64,000 nucleotides of DNA from an uncultured Planctomycetota bacterium (GTDB lineage Bacteria > Planctomycetota > Planctomycetia > Pirellulales > Thermoguttaceae): NCBI GenBank assembly GCA_900317365.1, contig ONGM01000248.1, positions 43,340-107,339 of the forward strand. The letters run 5' to 3'. Below the pieces are notes generated by a model. It had not been told where the DNA came from. It saw only the letters and a list, made by a program, of their open reading frames with translations, and searched no databases. The position numbers and the translations under genes are program-made. Of the stretch, positions 10,401 to 18,215 are shown piece after piece (position 1 is the first letter of the stretch; every line of letters starts with the position of its first letter).

Positions 10401-11501
10401 GGGCACTATGGCGTTGAGCTGGACCCGGAATCATGGGATAAACTTTGCGCGTGGATGGATCTGAACGCGCCGTTCTTCGGAAATTGGGGCGACATTCTTC
10501 GGAAAGACGATCCCCAAAAAGTTGAGTCGCAAAGTCTCCGTCGGGAAGAATTGCGACTTCTTTACGCGCCTAACGTCGCCCAGCTGGACGACGTTGCAGA
10601 CGTCAATTATCGGCTTGACGAGAATCCGGTTTCGCCGGCTACCTCAGATTTACGCGTTGAATTTGAGTACGAGTTTCCGTCGGAACCAGCGCCTGTAATC
10701 TCCGCACCGACCTCGCCTGGCGAACGCGAAGAAATTGAGTTGTCGGAGGGAGTCGCGCTATCGCTCGTTAGCCTTCCCGGAACTAATTTGAGCGTCGGCG
10801 CCTACGAGGTTACGAACGAGGAATATCGCATATTCGATCCGACGCATGATTCCGGAATCGAATACGGCGATTTTATTCAGTTCAGCCCCGGCGAGCGCGG
10901 ATGGAGTTTGAATCGATCCCGCCAGCCTGTTGTGAGAGTTTCGCAAACGGACGCGCAACGATTCTGCGAGTGGCTCTCTGAGAAGACCGGCGACGTCTAT
11001 CGCCTGCCTACGCTGGCCGAAGCAAAAGCGATCGCGTCGTCAGGCTCGGCTTCAGACGCCTTTTGGTTTGGCAACGATCAAACTTCCTACGGAGAATTTG
11101 AAAATCTTGCGGACTCATCGTACGGCGAAATATCAGGGTTCGGATGGCGCGGTCGGACGGAAACGTTGCCTGGATGGCGACCTGTCGACTGGGAGCAGAA
11201 CGACAACAGCCGCGTCGCGTCTCCTGTCGGATCCTATCGTCCAAACGGTTTCGGTTTGTTTGATCTTCAGGGTAACGTTTCGGAGTGGACGAGTACGGAC
11301 GAGCTTGAAACGCGCATAACAAAACGTGCCAACGGCGAGATCGTCAACAAGACGTCGACGAACCAAAAAGTCGCATACGGCGGATCGTGGCGAACGCGCG
11401 CGCAGAATTCCAAGCTTGACGCTTATCGTTCCTTCCCAGAGTACTTCAAACCGCGCGACGTTGGTTTTCGTGTCGTCCGCGAAAACAAAAGTGGAACGTA
11501 A
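7467..11501 (+). CDS. Exported multidomain protein: hydrazine-synthase-alpha-like region, CxxCH haem motifs, FGE-sulfatase domain
   Basis: About 1344 residues. A signal peptide (roughly residues 1-27, cleavage near ATASE) is followed by an amidotransferase-like alpha/beta region (about 28-250). Next is a long beta-rich segment resembling the hydrazine synthase alpha middle domain and TolB-like propeller proteins of planctomycetes. Two c-type haem motifs follow, CIGCH (C822) and CVECH (C873). The C-terminus is a formylglycine-generating-enzyme/SUMF1 fold (about 1095-1340) with GLFDLQGNVSEW and YGGSWRT. This is a periplasmic, probably redox-linked protein of unknown substrate. The name does not imply anammox, as these domains are widespread in non-anammox planctomycetes. 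ATG 7452 in the same frame is an alternative start. It is followed after 4 bases by the promoter of the next gene. Confidence 0.8.
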   Translation: MKTAIHVAALFLATLCVFYLSTEATASERIGVLLDEKPQSPLRVESDEIVEIIQNVVGKNSVDVLVATANGIVRYRDTDGRRVDLDGYDAVCVYQGDEIAQTTPLFDDAVVAQLRAYEESGQGRGLLLLGGAVALLKPLGLASELSTTPLTFGEDRAQLGLAPVNPGTRLFETPKRGVLWLTNAAFPAFARVELNASDALTAATSLSPDVPNPLVVFTCGADSETTAGLARVLAYGVRVSPLFDSAADEYQENFRCLIGSLIDDLGKPIFVADLTPPQYVAPDFDALERALAWFDENFDEDEYPRLEVYTKRLAELREASDALHDEQGSSAPSDVATRGQKIRDEFSKLQKEALLDNPDIDFDEFLYISRNPKNLGLPENYNSNSVIAPTGYQNVIRRFNFRTDVSTLVYQPLHDEFVGDIELYYDASKIMFSEPDVNAGNRWRVWELELDKGADPRLMPLINEDDVDNYDACYLPDDRVIFCSTACMSGVPCINGSGHVCNLYLKNNDGTIRQLTLEQDHDWNPVVMNNGRVMYLRWEYVDLPHAFSRIMFHMNPDGTNQTELYGSGSYWPNAIFYARPLPGDSGKFAGIVTGHHELNRQGELVIFDPNKGRKEASGVERRIPGWGETVSPIACDLPIAQSWPKFLHPYPISENAFLVAARQSSDSDWEICLVDVFDNIVPLLSLPGEALLEPIPIRETERQPILSDRTNYDQGTADVFISDVYEGEGLRNVPRGEVAALRIFSYEFAYQGMGAEPYSVGLDGPWDPRRIIGTTPVHEDGSASFKIPALTPISIQPLDKNGNALQIMRSWITALPGESVSCIGCHETQNSTNPTNPRPAAALEKPLELTPFYGEPRGFSFEREIQPILNRYCVECHSPESATISRLIESGVLPNDVLTKIKRPGETFELGALPDFTPSAPASSLEKGNYIANKSPISNAYYQLRRFVTTPTKESEMPTHVPCEFHADSQPLAILLKRGHYGVELDPESWDKLCAWMDLNAPFFGNWGDILRKDDPQKVESQSLRREELRLLYAPNVAQLDDVADVNYRLDENPVSPATSDLRVEFEYEFPSEPAPVISAPTSPGEREEIELSEGVALSLVSLPGTNLSVGAYEVTNEEYRIFDPTHDSGIEYGDFIQFSPGERGWSLNRSRQPVVRVSQTDAQRFCEWLSEKTGDVYRLPTLAEAKAIASSGSASDAFWFGNDQTSYGEFENLADSSYGEISGFGWRGRTETLPGWRPVDWEQNDNSRVASPVGSYRPNGFGLFDLQGNVSEWTSTDELETRITKRANGEIVNKTSTNQKVAYGGSWRTRAQNSKLDAYRSFPEYFKPRDVGFRVVRENKSGT

Positions 11502-11505
11502 AATC

Positions 11506-11534
11506 TTGACTTATCGGCGAAAAGCTGTTAATAT
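11506..11534 (+). promoter_or_regulatory. Sigma70-type promoter
   Basis: TTGACT (11506-11511), 17-base spacer, TAATAT (11529-11534). It serves the sugar-isomerase-like gene at 11599, giving a leader of about 58 nt. Confidence 0.8.
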
Positions 11535-11598
11535 ACCCCTGTGAAACCTGCGCGTCAGGTTCTTTTTAACGGTAGCTCACTATGAAAGCGAGGTTATT

Positions 11599-12474
11599 AT
11601 GACAACGCGAATAACGCGGCGCGAGGCATTGGGCGCGGCTGTTGGAGTTGCGCTTTTCGGAACTTCGGGAGGAAACGTAATGTCGGAAGACGCGAAGCTT
11701 TTTGAAAAACCCGAGGGGTTTAAAGGCGAAGTTAAACAGTCCGTTTGTAAATGGTGCTTCGGTTCCTATCCGATGGCGGAATTTTGCGAGTCTGTCAAAA
11801 GCATGGGACTTGTCGGCGTCGACCTTGTTGATCCGAAAGATTGGGAACTTGTTCGCAGTCATGGTCTCACCGTAACGATGGGAAACGTGCCTGAAGTTCA
11901 AATTGCCGTTGGAATCAATCGCGAGGAAAACCATGAGCGAATTATCGCTTCCTATGAGAAGCATATCCCCATGGCGGCAGAACTTGGCGTTCCGAATCTT
12001 ATTTCTCTTTCCGGCAATAAAAACGGAATGGATCCTCAAGACGGATTGAAGAACTGTATTAAGGCGTTGAAAAAGGTAGCGAAGCTAGCGGAAGCCCACA
12101 AGGTGAACGTCTGCCTTGAACTGTTGAACTCGAAAGATCACAGGGATTACATGGCCGACTCCGTTCAATGGGGTATCGATCTCATTAACGGCGTTAACAG
12201 CGATCGCGTGAAGTTGCTCTACGACATTTATCACATGCACCGCATGGAAGGCGACGTGATCAACAATATTCGTCGCGCATTCGACTGCATCGGGCATTTC
12301 CACACAGCGGGAAATCCTGGTAGAAACGACCTTGACGACCAACAAGAGCTTTACTATCCGCCGATCATTAAAGCGATCAAAGAGATGGGCTTCAAAGGTT
12401 TTATCGCGCACGAATTCTCGCCGAAACACGGTCTTGATTCGTTATACGCAGCGGCAAAACTCTGCGACCTATAA
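11599..12474 (+). CDS. Exported hydroxypyruvate-isomerase-like TIM-barrel protein
   Basis: 291 residues. The N-terminus has a twin-arginine-type signal (TRREALGAAVGVALFG), so export of the folded enzyme is likely. The rest is an AP-endonuclease-2/xylose-isomerase-like barrel. Candidate metal ligands lie in CLELLNS (Glu), YDIYHMH (Asp and His), GHFHTAGNPGR (His) and AHEFSP (Glu), as in hydroxypyruvate isomerase (Hyi) and related sugar isomerases. The true substrate cannot be read from the sequence. The start is ATG at 11599 after gcgagg. It has its own promoter, and no downstream gene is co-transcribed closely. Confidence 0.8.
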   Translation: MTTRITRREALGAAVGVALFGTSGGNVMSEDAKLFEKPEGFKGEVKQSVCKWCFGSYPMAEFCESVKSMGLVGVDLVDPKDWELVRSHGLTVTMGNVPEVQIAVGINREENHERIIASYEKHIPMAAELGVPNLISLSGNKNGMDPQDGLKNCIKALKKVAKLAEAHKVNVCLELLNSKDHRDYMADSVQWGIDLINGVNSDRVKLLYDIYHMHRMEGDVINNIRRAFDCIGHFHTAGNPGRNDLDDQQELYYPPIIKAIKEMGFKGFIAHEFSPKHGLDSLYAAAKLCDL

Positions 12475-12623
12475 TCCTGTTTGAAAGTTCCGATGCGACG
12501 TTTGCTCTTTGTCGAGGAGTCGATGAAGAGAGTTGGACGTTGGACTCTCGGCGTCGACAGACTTAGCCGAGGGGCGTTTTATTGTTTCCGGAATTTATTC
12601 CACTATCTGCGCCAAGTGACCAG

Positions 12624-12657
12624 CGCTTGACCGACGTTTTTATCTGTCGGTCAAGCG
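12624..12657. repeat. 12-bp perfect inverted repeat upstream of the recombinase
   Basis: Arms CGCTTGACCGAC (12624-12635) and GTCGGTCAAGCG (12646-12657) with a 10-base loop. No T-tract follows, so it is a poor terminator. It lies about 100 bases before the serine recombinase start and could be an operator or recombinase site. The remainder of the 12475-12753 gap shows no gene. Confidence 0.6.
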
Positions 12658-12753
12658 TAGCGTTGAGTTCGTCTGCCGTTGAACGTCGTCGATTGCGAAA
12701 TGGACGCGTTTTTTGCGGCGGTTTTTAGTGTTTGACAAGAAAAGGATTGTCTT

Positions 12754-13518
12754 ATGAGCAAAATGTATGGATACGCGCGCGTAAGCGCAAAACATCAAAA
12801 CGAAGATCGCCAGTCATTTGCTATGATGAAGGTTGGTATTCCCGAGAAAAACATTTTTGTTGACAAACAGTCGGGAAAAGATTTTGAGCGGACGCAGTAT
12901 CAGAAAATGCTAACCAAACTTCGCCGTAACGACGTGCTCTTTATTAAGAGCATTGATCGTTTGGGTCGAAACTACAATGAAATCATCGAACAGTGGGGTC
13001 GTCTGACGAAAGAGATGGGGGTTGATATCGTCGTGATCGATCTCCCGTTGCTCGACACTCGGTGCGGTCGGGATTTGATTGGAACTTTCATCAGCGACGT
13101 CGTTTTGCAGATTCTTTCCTTCGTCGCGGAAAACGAAAGGACCAATATTCTTCAGCGGCAACGAGAGGGAATCGAAGTCGCTAAGTTGCGCGGCGTTCGA
13201 TTTGGTCGTCCGGAACGTTCGCTTCCGGCGAACTTTAAAGAGGTCGTCGAAATGTGGAATCGCGGATACATGACCGCTTCCGAAGCGGCGCGAATTTGCG
13301 CGATCCCGTTGGCGACTTTCCGCAATCGAGCGCTCAAAACACTACGACGCGGAGACAGACCAGAACGCCTTATCGCCCGACCAAACGACGAGTATTTGCT
13401 TTCGGTCATTCAAGCAATAGCGATCGAGGGATTTTCGCCTTCGAATTTGTCTCTTTTCAGAAAAATCGGCGACGAATCTGTAAACCCGGATAATAAGAAC
13501 GCCAAAACGAACAAGTAA
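12754..13518 (+). CDS. Serine recombinase of the resolvase/invertase family
   Basis: 254 residues. The N-terminal catalytic domain starts MYGYARVSAKHQNEDRQ, with S11 as nucleophile and the flanking arginines. The helix-E region contains IDRLGRNY, and the domain runs to VRFGRP at about residue 150. A helix-turn-helix (EMWNRGYMTASEAARICAI) and a C-terminal extension of ~65 residues follow. The protein resembles the stand-alone resolvase-family recombinases common in Clostridia and other Firmicutes more than classical Tn3 resolvases. No transposase, integrase or cargo gene surrounds it. The start has a good ribosome site (aaaagga). Confidence 0.85.
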   Translation: MSKMYGYARVSAKHQNEDRQSFAMMKVGIPEKNIFVDKQSGKDFERTQYQKMLTKLRRNDVLFIKSIDRLGRNYNEIIEQWGRLTKEMGVDIVVIDLPLLDTRCGRDLIGTFISDVVLQILSFVAENERTNILQRQREGIEVAKLRGVRFGRPERSLPANFKEVVEMWNRGYMTASEAARICAIPLATFRNRALKTLRRGDRPERLIARPNDEYLLSVIQAIAIEGFSPSNLSLFRKIGDESVNPDNKNAKTNK

Positions 13519-13617
13519 AGCCGCGTTTGCACGTAGTTCTTTGACTTCGGAAACGTTGCTTTAGAGTCCCCGATGCGGCGGCGCGCTTGCGCCGTAGTCT
13601 CAAATCTACTTGAGATC

Positions 13618-14079
13618 TTACGATTCATCGTCGCCGCCGCGTCGCCGTTCAAGCTCCTTCTGACGACCTGCAATTTCATCCATTTCCTTGTTGTGTCGTC
13701 TTCTTGATTCGTCGAGAGAACGTTCCGCTTCGCGCTCTTTGAGGTTTTCTAGGACTTTGACTTCTTTGATTGCCTCGTTGAGTTCCTGATTTAAACGTTC
13801 CGCTTCTTCAGTAAGCGAGTTTAGAGATCGCAACGTTTCTTCGAACTTTGCGACAATTTTTTCGCGATAGTCGATATTTCGCGCTATAAGTTGGGGATTG
13901 AAAACGCCGACGCGCGAATTTCTCGACTCATTTTGGAGCGCTTCTAGTTCGCGTCCGAGCGAGTCAAGAAGGGCGGCGCACGCGAGACGTCGATTTTCGG
14001 CGTCGAGATACTCGTCCTTTTTTGAATCTCGCTCAGATTCGCGAATCTTTAACAATGTTTCAAATCGAAATTGCGCCAT
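13618..14079 (-). CDS. fliJ: FliJ-like flagellar export chaperone
   Basis: 153 residues, almost entirely a charged coiled coil. The opening FRFETLLKIRESERDSKK, the mid-region and the end (VLENLKEREAERS, followed by a DEIAG-like element) follow the FliJ pattern of a long antiparallel two-helix coiled coil. FliJ sits in the flagellar type III export gate, where it couples FlhA to the FliI ATPase. No other flagellar gene is in the window, so identification rests on the coiled-coil pattern alone, and generic coiled-coil proteins can mimic it. Two small hairpins without T-tracts (13579-13594, 13598-13615) lie between this gene and the convergent recombinase. Confidence 0.6.
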   Translation of the reverse strand: MAQFRFETLLKIRESERDSKKDEYLDAENRRLACAALLDSLGRELEALQNESRNSRVGVFNPQLIARNIDYREKIVAKFEETLRSLNSLTEEAERLNQELNEAIKEVKVLENLKEREAERSLDESRRRHNKEMDEIAGRQKELERRRGGDDES

Positions 14080-14109
14080 GGAGTCGGGGTTCTTCGCGCG
14101 CTCGCGCCA

Positions 14110-15654
14110 CTAGTTGTTTTGTAAAAGCGTCAACATTTGTTTGTCGAGCTTGAGACCGCGCCACTCTTCGTAGTCGACGTCAGATCGCTCGCTGTCGGCG
14201 ACTCCAAAAGGTCCTCGGAAATTCCACAACGCCCAGCCCCAGCCGAACTCGTTCCAGACTTCAAGGAGATCTTTCATCCATGCAAGCGCGATCTTGTGCG
14301 GCGTTTTATTAAAAGCGCCGAACTCGCCGACCATAACTTTCACGCCGGATTTTTCCGCAGCTCGCCACGGCGCGTACTGCTTAGAAACAAGCCATTCGCG
14401 ATCTTTGGAGTCTCCGGAGTTTAGCGACGCCACCCCGTCTTTTTCTTCGTAGCGAATCGTCGGTCGCGTTTGCGCCTGCCAATCGACGGCGGCTTCGGTC
14501 ATTGCAACTTCGTAATTAGGCGCTTCAATTGAAATCCGAGTAATCGTCGCCCAATCGCCGGACTTGTTGGAAATTGAGATTTGTCGCGCGCCGTTGGGAA
14601 TCGGAATCTGAATTTCAAGATCGAAGAGATTTTGGTAGATTTTGTACTCTTCGCTATAAATCGATTTTTTCCATTCGCCTTCCCCAGCGCCGGAAACGAA
14701 TTCCTTATGGAAGATTTCTTTTCCGTCGCTTTTGACCACGATCTCGCTTCTTTGGGAAACCGTGCCGAGTTTGAATCGCAGAACGCTATCCTTCGGAAAA
14801 TTGCCTTCGATAATGATCGGTTTGCGGACTCCTTCCGGCATTTCTCTTTTTTGTTCCGAAGGCAATAATCCGTTGAAGGAAGTCATTGGCCAGCTCGGAT
14901 TGGGATATCCGGCGCTATTGACCCAATTCGCGCCGTAATGCGAGATCTCCATAGGCGCGTAGCCGCGAGTCGCCTGAATTACATTGAGGTCTTTGAACGA
15001 GAAACACGGTTTGCCGCCCCAGTCGATACCGTCGCAAACGATTAGCCTTTCTGGGTCTTCACTGCGAATTTCATCAACGATTCTTTTGACGACCCGATAA
15101 TAGTCTTGTTCCGAACAGCCGGCCGGTTCGTTGAAGAGGTTGAAGCTTAGTTCGGAACCTGGAACGCCGCGATAGCGTTTTGCGAAAATCCTCCAATGGA
15201 ATGCGCAGACGTCGAGCGTATCTTCGTCGTTCCAGACGAGCGGCGACTCTGGCGGCGCCGCGACGGTGTATCCGGGCGCGCGATGGAAATTCATGCAGAC
15301 GTGAACGCCGTACTTCCGTCCGAAATCCAACGCTTCGTCAATTTCATCTAATGTTTTTTCATTGAATTTTCGACGGTCGTTGTCGACTACCCAATGACGA
15401 TAGTCCATTGGCAATCGGACGAAGTTGAAACCGAGATCCGAGATATTGCGGAAATCGTCTTCACGGAATCGTTTATTGGTTCCGTTGAATTTTTCGAGGA
15501 GGTTAAATCCGCGCCAACGCGGTAATTGGGGGATGGTCGTCGATTTCGTTTCGGCGCCGAGCACAAGGGATTTGTTAAAGACTAACGAGCTTCCGCCTAA
15601 TAAGGCAAGGTTCTGCAAAATGAATCTTCTTCGAGACGAGTCGAATCCAAACAT
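14110..15654 (-). CDS. Exported glycoside hydrolase family 5-like enzyme with an inserted beta-sandwich
   Basis: 514 residues. A twin-arginine-like signal (SSRRRFILQNLALLG) is followed by a GH5/cellulase barrel. The acid/base Glu is E176 in FNLFNEP, the nucleophile Glu is E444 in VGEFG, and a conserved WALWNF lies near the end. Between them, about residues 265-400, sits a non-barrel segment rich in beta strands that resembles a carbohydrate-binding module placed in a barrel loop. It presumably attacks a beta-glucan or beta-mannan in the periplasm or outside the cell; the substrate is not predictable. A strong ribosome site (GGAGG) precedes the ATG. It lies downstream of a permease gene but is separated from it by a terminator and has its own promoter. 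Confidence 0.85.
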   Translation of the reverse strand: MFGFDSSRRRFILQNLALLGGSSLVFNKSLVLGAETKSTTIPQLPRWRGFNLLEKFNGTNKRFREDDFRNISDLGFNFVRLPMDYRHWVVDNDRRKFNEKTLDEIDEALDFGRKYGVHVCMNFHRAPGYTVAAPPESPLVWNDEDTLDVCAFHWRIFAKRYRGVPGSELSFNLFNEPAGCSEQDYYRVVKRIVDEIRSEDPERLIVCDGIDWGGKPCFSFKDLNVIQATRGYAPMEISHYGANWVNSAGYPNPSWPMTSFNGLLPSEQKREMPEGVRKPIIIEGNFPKDSVLRFKLGTVSQRSEIVVKSDGKEIFHKEFVSGAGEGEWKKSIYSEEYKIYQNLFDLEIQIPIPNGARQISISNKSGDWATITRISIEAPNYEVAMTEAAVDWQAQTRPTIRYEEKDGVASLNSGDSKDREWLVSKQYAPWRAAEKSGVKVMVGEFGAFNKTPHKIALAWMKDLLEVWNEFGWGWALWNFRGPFGVADSERSDVDYEEWRGLKLDKQMLTLLQNN

Positions 15655-15717
15655 GACTATATCCTCCGTTTGAATATTTCAGTTTTTCAATGAGAGCGCG
15701 AACTCTTCACGCAAGAA

Positions 15718-15745
15718 ACTATACCGCTTTTTTCTCGAAATGCAA
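15718..15745 (-). promoter_or_regulatory. Promoter candidate for the GH5 gene
   Basis: On the minus strand TTGCAT (15745-15740), 16-base spacer, TATAGT (15723-15718). Confidence 0.5.
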
Positions 15746-15767
15746 CGGTGATTAAGAATATGAGACG

Positions 15768-15805
15768 TTAAAAACCGGGGCAAGAGCGTCTATCTTGCCC
15801 CGGTT
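15768..15805 (-). terminator. Intrinsic terminator after the AspT-like permease
   Basis: A 13-bp perfect stem (15773-15785 with 15793-15805) rich in G/C, followed on the minus strand by a run of T. Confidence 0.9.
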
Positions 15806-15832
15806 ATGATTGTATCTAACCGCGATAGCTCA

Positions 15833-17059
15833 TTATAGCAATGTAACCAGGAATTGCGAGAAGAGGACGACGAGAACCAGGGCGACCGGGTAAGTTGCCG
15901 CATACGCGGAAGCGACGTCGTTTGTTTTGGCGGTGTTGATCAGGGCGCCTAGAGCCGGAGTCGACGTCATACCGCCGGTGATCGAACCAAGGTTGTTGAA
16001 GAGGCATAGCTTGACGACGTAACGTGCGACAAAGAATCCGAGAAACATCGGAACAAGTTCCATAATCGCGCCGTAGAGGAAAAGAATGAAACCGTATTCG
16101 TTAATGTTTTGGACGAATCCGCCGCCGCCGGGAACGCCTGCGCCGATGAGGAAGAGAACGAGACCGTACTCGCGAAACGCGTTCAGGAACTCAGTCGATA
16201 CGCGCATGCTGATCGGACCAAGTCTTCCAAAATGTCCCAAAATCAATCCCATAATGAGCGCGCCGCCGGTATTGCCAAGAGCAAATTTAGCGCCCCCAGG
16301 GAGTGGAATATAAACCTTGCCGAGAAGAACCCCGAGAATAATGGCGAGAGCAAAAGGACCAAGACCGATCGGGTCGAGCTTAAGAAGGTTCTCGGGCAAC
16401 TTTCTCTCTCCAGAGACGCTGGAAGTCGCATTGATTTTCCGCTGTTCTTCGACGATGTTGACGCGAAGAATCTTTGGGACAAGTTGCACAAAAAGAACAA
16501 CGCCGACGACGCCGAACGGATAGCCGATCGCGTGTCCAACGGTAACTATGTCTTTAAGCGTTTCGTCAGAGAGAGCTTCCTTGGCCGCCGAGAAACCCGG
16601 GGTCGTTGTCAACGCGCCGGAAAGGATTCCGACCGCCATCGGAGAACCAATGCTCGTGCATTTAATAATAACGGCGCATGTCAGCGACGCGGAACCGATA
16701 ATGACCAAAGCGAGGAGCGCGTAGGATTTAAAGTTTTGCCTCAAATTGGCAAAGAATCTAGGTCCTGCGATAAAACCGACGCCTGTTACGAAACAAAGAA
16801 GTCCGAGTTGTTCGACAAGCTTCATGGAAGCCTTCATTTCGCTGGCGGAGATTTTAACGAATCCCTTTAAGTGAAGGTACGAATCGTCGGCATATCCGAA
16901 ATGCCCAAAGACTAACGCTACGAGAAAGACGCCTGCCGTACCGAGTCCAACGCCCTTAATTTCAATCTTTCCGAGCAGATAACCGACAACCGTGATTAGA
17001 AAAACCAAGAACAGGACACTGTTAAACGGTGAAATGAACACCTCGTGAAGATAGTTCAT
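15833..17059 (-). CDS. AspT/YidE/YbjL-type permease (aspartate:alanine exchanger family), short form
   Basis: 408 residues, hydrophobic throughout, with about ten or more membrane segments. It shows the two-fold repeat of the family: GVGFIAGPRFF in the first half and GAGVPGGGGF in the second, with GALTTTPGFSAA and GGMTSTPALGAL as the paired substrate-loop motifs. Typical AspT/YidE proteins are about 550 residues and carry two cytoplasmic RCK_C domains between the halves. Here only a short charged linker (about residues 205-225) is present, so the nucleotide/ion-sensing part is missing. It is probably a carboxylate or amino acid exchanger. The neighbouring sdh/fum genes make a dicarboxylate substrate attractive but unproven. 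Confidence 0.8.
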   Translation of the reverse strand: MNYLHEVFISPFNSVLFLVFLITVVGYLLGKIEIKGVGLGTAGVFLVALVFGHFGYADDSYLHLKGFVKISASEMKASMKLVEQLGLLCFVTGVGFIAGPRFFANLRQNFKSYALLALVIIGSASLTCAVIIKCTSIGSPMAVGILSGALTTTPGFSAAKEALSDETLKDIVTVGHAIGYPFGVVGVVLFVQLVPKILRVNIVEEQRKINATSSVSGERKLPENLLKLDPIGLGPFALAIILGVLLGKVYIPLPGGAKFALGNTGGALIMGLILGHFGRLGPISMRVSTEFLNAFREYGLVLFLIGAGVPGGGGFVQNINEYGFILFLYGAIMELVPMFLGFFVARYVVKLCLFNNLGSITGGMTSTPALGALINTAKTNDVASAYAATYPVALVLVVLFSQFLVTLL

Positions 17060-17321
17060 TGAACATTACTCCTCATCGTCGCGCAATGCAAACGCGTTAA
17101 AGCCAAGACGTCGAAACGCGCCCGCCACGCTGGATATTACGACACGATTATTTTAAATGTTTGTGAACGCTATGCGACAACGCGTTCCCGCGACAATTCA
17201 AGACGCGTTTTCAAGCCGATTCATTCGTAGTCGCTATCGCCGCAACCGCGCCTAAAATTTGTACCATTTTATCATCAAGTCAAAACCCAACAACGGGGGA
17301 TATAGAGTTAAACCTTCCGTC
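17060..17321. other. Non-coding gap between the permease and sdhB
   Basis: No ORF of family character is seen. It must hold the permease promoter on the minus strand. A TTGACT is present (minus, near 17281) but no convincing -10 at the right distance. Confidence 0.4.
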
Positions 17322-17376
17322 AAATAAAAAGTCGCGCGCAACTTTGCGATCATTTAATCGGGAAGTTGCGCGCGAC
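17322..17376 (-). terminator. Intrinsic terminator after sdhB
   Basis: A 14-bp stem (17331-17344 with 17363-17376), 18-base loop, and TTTTTATTTG on the minus strand. Confidence 0.85.
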
Positions 17377-17407
17377 ATTATTTAACGGAGGTTACAAACG
17401 AGCGAGG

Positions 17408-18148
17408 TTAGTCTTGTAATTTCGCTTGGATAAAGAGTCGGTTCAGTCGAGCGATGTGCGCGATCGAGATGCCTTTCGGGCACTCCGCTTCACAGGCCTG
17501 GGTATTGGAGCATGCGCCGAACCCGAGTTCGTCCATTTTTTGAACCATGGACTTAGCGCGTTTTGCGGCTTCAATTTTTCCTTGCGGAAGTCTTTCGAGG
17601 GCGGAGACGCGCGCCGCGACGAAGAGCATTGCGGAACCGTTTTTGCAGGTAGCGACGCAAGCGCCGCATCCGATGCATGCGGAAGCGTCCATCGATTCGT
17701 CGGCGTCTTCTTTGCGAATCGGAATCGCATTGGCGTCGGGAACGATCCCGCTAATCGAAATGAACCCGCCGGCCTGAAGAATTTGGTCGAACGCGCGTCG
17801 ATTGACGACCAAGTCCTTAACGACGGGGAATGCGGCGGAGCGCCACGGTTCGATCGTGATCGTGTCGCCGTCCTTGAATTTGCGCATATGGAGCTGGCAC
17901 GTCGTGATTTCGTCGTCCGGTCCGTGAGCGCGACCGTTGATGTATAACGAGCACATACCGCAAATACCTTCGCGGCAGTCGTGATCAAAAGCGACCGGTT
18001 CTTTGCCCTCGTGAACAAGATTATTGTTCAGGATATCGAGCATTTCGAGGAAGGACGTGTCCGGCGAAATATTGTCGATTTTATACGTCTCGAATCGTCC
18101 CTTCGATTTTGCGTTCTTTTGACGCCAAACTTTAAGCGTGAATTTCAT
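17408..18148 (-). CDS. sdhB: Succinate dehydrogenase/fumarate reductase iron-sulfur subunit
   Basis: A 246-residue electron-transfer subunit. It has an N-terminal plant-type [2Fe-2S] domain with CREGICGMC and a later Cys in TTCQLH. The C-terminal domain has a [4Fe-4S] site in [11 protein letters not shown] and a [3Fe-4S] site in the [14 protein letters not shown] region. It lies 67 bases downstream of sdhA and completes a sdhC-sdhA-sdhB order. It passes electrons between the flavin subunit and the membrane quinone site. Length and cysteine count are normal. Confidence 0.96.
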   Translation of the reverse strand: MKFTLKVWRQKNAKSKGRFETYKIDNISPDTSFLEMLDILNNNLVHEGKEPVAFDHDCREGICGMCSLYINGRAHGPDDEITTCQLHMRKFKDGDTITIEPWRSAAFPVVKDLVVNRRAFDQILQAGGFISISGIVPDANAIPIRKEDADESMDASACIGCGACVATCKNGSAMLFVAARVSALERLPQGKIEAAKRAKSMVQKMDELGFGACSNTQACEAECPKGISIAHIARLNRLFIQAKLQD

Positions 18149-18215
18149 CTTTCTTGCACCGATTTCGTTCTAGGTGTTATAAGCATTAAAAGTCAAACTA
18201 GTAGGAACGACTGGA

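Noticed and set aside
7467..11501. Evidence for anammox (hydrazine synthase)
   Set aside because: The HZS-alpha-like region occurs in many planctomycetes, and no HZS beta/gamma or hydrazine dehydrogenase genes are near.
12733..12753. TTGACA just before the recombinase start
   Set aside because: A -10 at the right distance would fall inside the gene; more likely chance or part of the ribosome-site region.
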